Origin: Candidatus Spyradenecus faecavium
GTDB lineage: Bacteria; Verrucomicrobiota; Kiritimatiellia; RFP12; DVOR01
Assembly: GCA_018713405.1 (NCBI GenBank)
Contig: DVOR01000141.1
Span: 1 to 11,058, forward strand
Direction of reading: 5' to 3'
DNA: 11,058 bases
The position numbers and the translations under genes were made by a program. The notes beneath the pieces are model-generated. The model saw only the letters and a list, made by a program, of their open reading frames with translations, was not told the DNA's origin and did not search any database. Positions within the stretch are counted from its first letter, which is position 1, and every line of letters starts with the position of its first letter. Shown piece after piece: positions 6,801-11,058 of the stretch.

Positions 6801-7265
6801 TTACAGGAGCACCTTGACGATGGCCTTCTTCACCCGCGTGGCCGCGGGCGTGCGCTGCCCGGGCGCGTGCGCGTCCTGCGGGAAGAGGACGAAGAAACCG
6901 CCGGGCACGAAGGGGATGGCCGTCCCCTCGCCGGCCACGAAGCCGATGTCGTCCTGCTCGGAGTAGGGCTGCGTCACGGCCAGGTCGTCCGTCAGGGGGC
7001 GCCAGCCAATCGCCTCGTTCCCCTCGAAGAGGAACTGGATGTCGGCGTAGCGGCGGTGGAACTCCAGACGGCAGGCCGCGGGGTCGCGCGTGTCGTACTC
7101 CTGCACGTTCGCGAAGAGGGTCTCGGTCCCGTCCGGCGCGGTCTCGATGACGTGGTGGCCGGCGGGGAGCGCCGCGTTGGCGGGGTCCTTCAGCCAGGCG
7201 AAGGCCTTGGCGAAGCGCGGCCCCAGGTTCAGCTTCTCAGCGTTGTCAAGCGTGTCGATGATCAT
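6801..7265 (-). CDS. YhcH/YjgK/YiaL (TabA-like, DUF386) family protein
   Basis: The protein is 154 residues, full length for this cupin-fold family, whose members include TabA of Escherichia coli (biofilm, toxin-linked) and EbgC. They are often found beside sialic acid or sugar-catabolism genes; the biochemical role is unsettled, and anomerase or lyase-type chemistry on sugars has been suggested. Family features: ANVQEYDTR (52-60), LEFHRRYADIQFLFEGNEAIGW (67-88) with likely metal ligands E68 and H70, FFVLFPQDAHAPG (124-136) with H133, and VKKAIVKV (145-152). AAAGGA (7272-7277) lies six bases before the ATG. It is the first gene of a two-gene unit with nadK, preceded by its own promoter. Pairing with NAD kinase gives no obvious functional clue. 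Confidence 0.92.
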   Translation of the reverse strand: MIIDTLDNAEKLNLGPRFAKAFAWLKDPANAALPAGHHVIETAPDGTETLFANVQEYDTRDPAACRLEFHRRYADIQFLFEGNEAIGWRPLTDDLAVTQPYSEQDDIGFVAGEGTAIPFVPGGFFVLFPQDAHAPGQRTPAATRVKKAIVKVLL

Positions 7266-7293
7266 GCCCGTTCCTTTCGTTGATTGCCCTTAC

Positions 7294-7322
7294 ATGATAG
7301 CACGCCCCCCGCCCCTTCGCAA
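7294..7322 (-). promoter_or_regulatory. promoter of the yhcH-nadK unit
   Basis: On the minus strand TTGCGA (7322-7317) is followed after 17 bases by TATCAT (7299-7294), which carries the extended TGC just upstream. The -35 matches TTGACA at 4 of 6 positions and the -10 matches TATAAT at 5 of 6. The -35 begins right where the terminator hairpin of the upstream gene ends. The predicted leader is about 20 bases and contains AAAGGA. Confidence 0.6.
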
Positions 7323-7323
7323 A

Positions 7324-7350
7324 CGGGGCCCCCGTCATCCGGGAGCCCCG
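7324..7350 (-). terminator. GC-rich hairpin terminator after the ankyrin lipoprotein gene
   Basis: The minus strand reads CGGGGCTCCC, a 7-base loop (GGATGAC), then GGGGGCCCCG: a 10-bp stem with one G-U wobble, then TTT. The wobble pairs only in minus-strand RNA (it would be C-A on the other strand), so the element is directional. It lies 19 bases past the stop codon. The T tract is short, so termination may be partial. Confidence 0.65.
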
Positions 7351-7369
7351 TGGGGGCGGCGGGCGCCGC

Positions 7370-10009
7370 TCACTCGACGGCCGGCGGCACGCCGCCCTGG
7401 CCGATGAGGTAGGCGCGCGTGTCGCCCTTGGCCGCGTCCATCACGCCGGGGGCGTTGACGTCCGCGCCGCGCGCCACGAGCCACTGCGCCACGCCCAGGC
7501 GGTCGTTGGCGGCGGCCAGGCGCAGGCAGGCGTCCGCGTCAAGCGGCGCGCCGGCGGCGAGCAAGGGGTCCAGCACGTCGCGCGCGCCGGCGGCGGAGGC
7601 GGCCTCCAGCAGGCCGGCACCGTCCGCGGCGGCGGCCTTGGCGTCGGCGCCGTGGCCGATGAGCCACGCCACCAGGGCGGGCTGGTTGCGCTCGGCGGCG
7701 ATGAAGAGGGCCGTGCGGCCGGCCTTGTCCGTCGCGTTGGCGCCGGCGAAGGCCAACGTCAGGCGCATGACGCCGTAGTCGCCCCGGGCGACGGCGTGGT
7801 GGAAGGCCGTCCACCCGTTGGCGTCGGCCACGGTGAGCTTGGCGCCGGCGCGGGCCAGCGTGCGCACGAGCGCGGCGTCGCCGCTCTGGATGGCGACGAG
7901 GACGGCAGGGCGGGCGAACGGGTCGCGCGGCGCGGGCGCGTCCAGGTCGGCGCCCAGCCCGCGGGCCCACTCGAGCACCTGCGGCTGGTCGAGGTAGACG
8001 GCACCGACGGCGAGGGTGGCCTTCTGCGCGGCGTCCAGCGACGCCCCGCGCTTGAGGGCGCGGAAGGCGCGGGCGTAGTCGGCGAGCACGGCGCCCAGGC
8101 GGTCGAGGTGGGCGCGGGCGGCGGCGTTCTGGGCCAGGACGACCTGCGAGTCGAAGGCGACCTCCTTGTCCATCGCCGCCAGGAGCCGCTCATAAGCCTC
8201 GCCGGCGGCCTCGCCGGCCTTCGCCAGCAGGGCCAGGTCGACCTCGCGCAGGAGGGCGTCGCGGCGGTCGCGCAGGGCCTCGTTCATGGCCTCGGTGGTG
8301 AGGGCGGGGACGGGCTTGGGCTCGGCGGCCTTCTTGGCGAGGGCGCGGAGCGGCTCGATGCAGGCGGCGACGGCCTCGGCGTCGTTGGTCTGCCGGGCGG
8401 CGGCCTTCTCCAGGGCGTCAAGCGCCTTCTCCAGGGCGGAAGTGTCGGGCTCGGGGCGCTCCTCGGGGGGCAGGCCGCCGGCGCGGGCGTCGAGCAGGGC
8501 CTGCAGGGCGGCGCGGACGTCCGCGACCTCTTGGCCGACGGCGTCGGCGTCCAGGCCCAGGGCGTCAAGGGCGGCGTCGGCCTCGCCGAGCGCGGCGATG
8601 ATGGCGGGATAGTCGTCATCCACGAAGGCGTAATCCATCAGCCAGGCGCGGGCGCCCTCGGGGTCGCCGGCCTCGAGCAGTTCCGCGACCTTGGCCTCCA
8701 TCTCGGCGAGGAGGGCCTTGCACTGCGCGGGGTTGACCAGGCTGTTGAGCTGGGCCACGCGGATAACGACGAAGGCCGCGTCGCGCACGGCGTCGCCCAG
8801 CGCGGGGAAGTCGCGGATAGCGGCACGGGCGGCGGCCCAGTCGCCGGCCTCGACGGCGGCGCGGACCTCGGCCTCCAGGGCTTGGGCGAGCAGGGCGTCA
8901 CGGCGGGCCTGGAGGGCGGCGGCGACCGTGTCGGCGAGCAGGGCGCGGGCGGCGGCCCAGTCACGCGCGGCGACGGCGGCGGCGATCTCCTCCTCGACGA
9001 CCTCCTTGAGCAGGGCGTCGCGCAGGGCCAGGAGCTTTTCGTTCAGGCGGGTGACGCCCAACGCGGCGACGGTCGGCGCGCCGGGCTGGGGCGCGGCCAC
9101 GGGCTTGGGCATGGCGTAGAGGGCGAAGAGCTTGGCCACGCCCTGCTTCAGGTCCTCGACGATGGCGTCGGCCTGGGCCTCGGCGCAGCCATACTTCACG
9201 AGCACCTCGCGCAGATCCTTGACCGCCTGGATGTAGGCGTCGGCGTTCGGGGGCGTCGGCGGCTTGGGGGCCTCGGCCTTGGCGGCCTCCAGGGTCTCGG
9301 TGCGGTCGGCGAAGGCCTCGGCGATGGCCGCGCGGGTGGCGGCGAAGACGGGCGCGTAGGCGTCGGCGGGGATCTTCAGCGCGTCGAGCGTGCGGCCGAC
9401 GGCCTCCAGTTGCTCATCGAAGAGAACCGTGTAGGCACGCACGGGGCGGATGCCCTGCAGGTAGGCCCGCGCCCCGGACAGGTCGCCCAGGCGGCGCAGC
9501 TCGGCCACGCGGTCGCGCACGATCTTCTCGAGCGTCGCCCACTCGGCGGTGTTGACGCGCTCGTTGAGCAACGCCGTGCGGGCCGTGTCGACCTTGGCGT
9601 TCACCTCCGCGCAGGGGGTGGACTGGACGCGCCAGACCAGCTCGCGGGCGGCCTCATATTTGCCCTGGGCCAGGAGCGTCTCGACGCCCTTCCGCAGGCG
9701 GTCGATGCGGTAATCCGCCCACGCGTCGATGAGCCTGTCGCGGATGATCTCGGCGCGCTTCGCCTCGGCGGCGGCGCGCTCGCCCGCGGAGAGGTCGACG
9801 GGGATACCGTAGTTGTAGGCCTCCAGGTACTTGTGGTGGAGGATGAGCGCCGACATCTCGCGCAGGACGCGGTCCTGGGCGCCCTCGACATCGTCCATGC
9901 GGACGCGCCGGGGCACCGGCTCAGGTTGGTCGACCGACGTGCAGGCGACGATGGGCAGGCAGAGCAACGCCGCGGCGAGCGGCGCCAGCTTGGTGACGGT
10001 GGCTTTCAT
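7370..10009 (-). CDS. large lipoprotein with helical repeats and C-terminal ankyrin repeats
   Basis: The protein is 879 residues and the whole protein is not a family I recognise. A lipoprotein signal peptide runs to the lipobox IVAC (C23); Thr at +2 (not Asp) fits outer-membrane sorting by the E. coli rule. The body (about 40-690) is Ala/Glu/Leu/Arg-rich and helical, with five recurring units of the form hydrophobic-x-GD/K-aromatic-xx-AR-xx-L: near 110-125, 170-184, 342-358, 382-398 and 440-457. Two of these are in exact 40-residue register. A related NEALxxRRDALLREV block recurs at 575-590. A Pro-rich break lies near 247-255. Residues 697-865 hold about five ankyrin-like repeats, clearest at NGWTAFHHAVARGD (731-744) and AGRTALFIAAERNQ (763-776), with HGAD and RGAD caps. 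Ankyrins mediate protein binding; here they would face the periplasm. AAGGAAG precedes the ATG. It follows the SHOCT-tailed lipoprotein gene by 28 bases, so the two are probably one unit. Confidence 0.85.
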   Translation of the reverse strand: MKATVTKLAPLAAALLCLPIVACTSVDQPEPVPRRVRMDDVEGAQDRVLREMSALILHHKYLEAYNYGIPVDLSAGERAAAEAKRAEIIRDRLIDAWADYRIDRLRKGVETLLAQGKYEAARELVWRVQSTPCAEVNAKVDTARTALLNERVNTAEWATLEKIVRDRVAELRRLGDLSGARAYLQGIRPVRAYTVLFDEQLEAVGRTLDALKIPADAYAPVFAATRAAIAEAFADRTETLEAAKAEAPKPPTPPNADAYIQAVKDLREVLVKYGCAEAQADAIVEDLKQGVAKLFALYAMPKPVAAPQPGAPTVAALGVTRLNEKLLALRDALLKEVVEEEIAAAVAARDWAAARALLADTVAAALQARRDALLAQALEAEVRAAVEAGDWAAARAAIRDFPALGDAVRDAAFVVIRVAQLNSLVNPAQCKALLAEMEAKVAELLEAGDPEGARAWLMDYAFVDDDYPAIIAALGEADAALDALGLDADAVGQEVADVRAALQALLDARAGGLPPEERPEPDTSALEKALDALEKAAARQTNDAEAVAACIEPLRALAKKAAEPKPVPALTTEAMNEALRDRRDALLREVDLALLAKAGEAAGEAYERLLAAMDKEVAFDSQVVLAQNAAARAHLDRLGAVLADYARAFRALKRGASLDAAQKATLAVGAVYLDQPQVLEWARGLGADLDAPAPRDPFARPAVLVAIQSGDAALVRTLARAGAKLTVADANGWTAFHHAVARGDYGVMRLTLAFAGANATDKAGRTALFIAAERNQPALVAWLIGHGADAKAAAADGAGLLEAASAAGARDVLDPLLAAGAPLDADACLRLAAANDRLGVAQWLVARGADVNAPGVMDAAKGDTRAYLIGQGGVPPAVE
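8810..9049 (-). repeat. tandem pair of 120-bp coding repeats
   Basis: Residues 321-360 and 361-400 of the ankyrin lipoprotein align as a 40-residue repeat: RDALL at 330 and 370, and DWAAARA at 350 and 390. The DNA still shows it: a 17-base identical block at 8826-8842 and 8946-8962, and a 12-base block (GAGCAGGGCGTC, plus strand) at 8888-8899 and 9008-9019, both offset by exactly 120. This suggests a fairly recent internal duplication or gene conversion. Confidence 0.75.
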
Positions 10010-10037
10010 GGGAAGCTTCCTTTCCGGCTTGTCAGAC

Positions 10038-10991
10038 TCACTTCGAGAGGGCCCGCAGCTGGGCCTCGTAGGTCGGGCGGTCGATCAGCCCGAACTCCAA
10101 CATCTCCTTCAGGCGGCGCGCCTCGGGCGAGTCCTCCGTCGGTGCGGGGCGCGGGGCCGGGGCGACGGGCTTGGCCGCCACGGGGGCGGCGGGCGCAGGC
10201 TTCGCCTCGGGTTTCGCCGCCGGCGCGGGCTTGTCGTCCTTGGGCTCCGGCGCGGGCGCGGGCTTCGCCTCGGGGGCGGGGCGCGGCGCGGGCGCGGGCT
10301 TGGCCGCCGGCGCGGGCTTGGCCGGGGTCACGGTCTTGGTCGGCGCGGCCACGCCGTTCACCTTCGCGATGATCTCGCCGGCGATATACGCGCCGAGCTT
10401 GGGATAGACGACCTCGGCCAGCTGCGCGTCCACGTCCTGGTCATAGGTGACGCAGTAGAGGCCGTTCAGGAGCGACAGCGGGGCCAGCGGCCAGATGGTG
10501 CTGGTGGCCCAGGTGCGGCCCGGGTCGGCGTGGCGTACGTTCAGGGTGATGGGCAGGGAGAGCTCGCCCATCGGCTTGCCGTTGCCCTCCGCGATGGCGC
10601 ACGTCACGTTGCGCTCGAGGGTGTAGCCGTAGCCCAGCCACCCCGGCGTGAAGATGAGGTAACCCGGGAACGCCACCAGGATGTTCCCGGCGGAGCCGCG
10701 CCGCTCGCCCGCCACCGCGACGCGCACGCGCACGTTCGCCGGCATCCGCGGGCTCGCCGGATAGCGCACGCGGTAACCCCCGCGCTCCGACAGCGCCTTC
10801 GCCACCGACACGCACAGCGCCTGGGCGTCCGGCTCCTCGGAATCGCACGACAGCGCCACCAACAGCCCCTCGCGCGACGTGTCGAAGGCCAACGCGCGGT
10901 AGTCCTCCGCGTTGCGCCATTCCAAACCATGCGAACAGCCGCCCAGCGCCAACGCCGCCGCGGCAAGCCCCATCCAAACACTGTGTCTCAT
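10038..10991 (-). CDS. lipoprotein with Pro/Ala/Lys linker and SHOCT-like C-terminal tail
   Basis: The protein is 317 residues from the chosen start. The N-terminal part is not a family I recognise. MRHSVWMGLAAAALALGGCS is a textbook lipoprotein signal with lipobox LGGC (C19) and Ser at +2, fitting outer-membrane sorting. The globular part (about 20-213) contains ILVAFPGYLIFTPGWLGYGY (104-123), a hydrophobic aromatic segment that may be buried or membrane-contacting, and four further cysteines (49, 60, 131, 180) that could form disulfides in the periplasm. Residues 215-285 are a low-complexity PAKPAPA linker. The last 30 residues, EARRLKEMLEFGLIDRPTYEAQLRALSK in outline, match the SHOCT pattern (leucine helix, G-L-I turn, second helix), thought to mediate oligomerisation or binding. 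The start at 10991 beats the open frame back to 11054 because AAGGAG lies five bases upstream and the promoter falls inside the longer reading. Confidence 0.82.
   Translation of the reverse strand: MRHSVWMGLAAAALALGGCSHGLEWRNAEDYRALAFDTSREGLLVALSCDSEEPDAQALCVSVAKALSERGGYRVRYPASPRMPANVRVRVAVAGERRGSAGNILVAFPGYLIFTPGWLGYGYTLERNVTCAIAEGNGKPMGELSLPITLNVRHADPGRTWATSTIWPLAPLSLLNGLYCVTYDQDVDAQLAEVVYPKLGAYIAGEIIAKVNGVAAPTKTVTPAKPAPAAKPAPAPRPAPEAKPAPAPEPKDDKPAPAAKPEAKPAPAAPVAAKPVAPAPRPAPTEDSPEARRLKEMLEFGLIDRPTYEAQLRALSK
10137..10349 (-). repeat. low-complexity repeat encoding the PAKPAPA linker
   Basis: About 210 bases of short imperfect repeats built on the plus-strand unit GGCGCGGGCTTGGCC encode residues 215-285 (Pro, Ala, Lys and a few Glu/Asp). 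Such Pro/Lys stretches act as extended spacers between a membrane anchor and a partner-binding tail, and some can span the periplasm or touch peptidoglycan. Length is likely to vary between strains by slippage. Confidence 0.8.
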
Positions 10992-10996
10992 GAATG

Positions 10997-11002
10997 CTCC
11001 TT
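10997..11002 (-). promoter_or_regulatory. ribosome binding site deciding the SHOCT lipoprotein start
   Basis: AAGGAG on the minus strand lies five bases before the ATG at 10991, directly ahead of the signal peptide. This strong site settles the start in favour of 10991 over in-frame ATGs at 11039 and 11054. Confidence 0.85.
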
Positions 11003-11008
11003 GACTCT

Positions 11009-11025
11009 TGGCCGAACCCCGGCCA
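11009..11025 (-). promoter_or_regulatory. small hairpin in the 5' leader of the lipoprotein unit
   Basis: TGGCCG and CGGCCA pair over 6 bp around a 5-base loop (GGGTT). With a start predicted near 11028, the hairpin would sit almost at the 5' end of the mRNA and leave the AAGGAG site free. A 5' stabilising stem is the simplest reading. There is no T tract after it, so it is not a terminator. Confidence 0.45.
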
Positions 11026-11034
11026 TCTACAGAC

Positions 11035-11043
11035 AGCATAGCA
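11035..11043 (-). promoter_or_regulatory. extended -10 promoter of the lipoprotein unit
   Basis: TGCTATGCT on the minus strand has the extended TGC and a TATGCT hexamer (4 of 6 to TATAAT). The same GTGCTAT core is seen before the other two transcription units. A -35 at normal spacing would lie at or beyond the right edge of the window and cannot be checked. Confidence 0.55.
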
Positions 11044-11058
11044 CATACCCCCACCCAA

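Noticed and set aside
10011..10020. GGAAGCTTCC palindrome before the ankyrin lipoprotein start
   Set aside because: It is a perfect 10-base palindrome but has no loop-forming length and overlaps the Shine-Dalgarno; a chance operator-like sequence is the simpler reading.
7652..10372. A 906-codon open frame on the plus strand antisense to the ankyrin lipoprotein
   Set aside because: Its Gly/Val/Leu/Asp-rich product with no domain pattern is what a G/C-rich third-position bias yields on the opposite strand. It crosses the end of one real gene and the start of another, and no Shine-Dalgarno or promoter precedes it.
10992..11054. Longer start for the SHOCT lipoprotein at 11054
   Set aside because: It would bury the signal peptide after 21 residues, includes the promoter -10, and has no ribosome binding site in view.
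1..11058. CRISPR arrays, tRNA or rRNA genes, insertion sequences, attachment sites
   Set aside because: No regularly spaced direct repeats, clover-leaf sequences, transposase motifs or terminal inverted repeats were found by reading; the visible repeats are all inside coding regions.

Overview
The window comes from a very GC-rich genome, and all nine complete genes plus one partial gene lie on the minus strand. Two lipoprotein signal peptides, dTDP-sugar genes and an O-antigen-ligase-like membrane protein point to a diderm (Gram-negative) bacterium. The UAP1-like sugar-nucleotide pyrophosphorylase, the short 5' leaders and the overall gene style fit a planctomycete/verrucomicrobial/kiritimatiellal (PVC) lineage. 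That placement is inference only; nothing here is a taxonomic marker I can prove.

The genes fall into three transcription units read right to left. Unit A (about 11043 to 7324) encodes two exported lipoproteins. The first ends in a Pro/Ala/Lys linker and a SHOCT-like tail. The second is 879 residues, with helical repeats followed by periplasmic ankyrin repeats. A GC-rich hairpin closes the unit. Unit B (about 7302 to 5908) encodes a YhcH/TabA-family protein and NAD kinase, 5 bases apart. Unit C (from about 5882 to beyond the left edge) begins with prfB (release factor 2, without the programmed frameshift). It continues almost without gaps through a UAP1-like UDP-sugar pyrophosphorylase, an O-antigen ligase/polymerase-like membrane protein, rmlA, rmlC, and the first 16 codons of a gene with a signal-peptide-like start. 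Unit C thus joins translation termination to activated-sugar supply (UDP-HexNAc, dTDP-sugars) and surface glycan assembly.

Each unit is preceded by the same minus-strand 7-mer GTGCTAT, which forms an extended -10 promoter element. The two lipoproteins are the best candidates for something undescribed. The rest are recognisable families, some in unusual company. The intergenic stretches are short (longest about 100 bases), and I saw no tRNA, rRNA, CRISPR array or insertion sequence.
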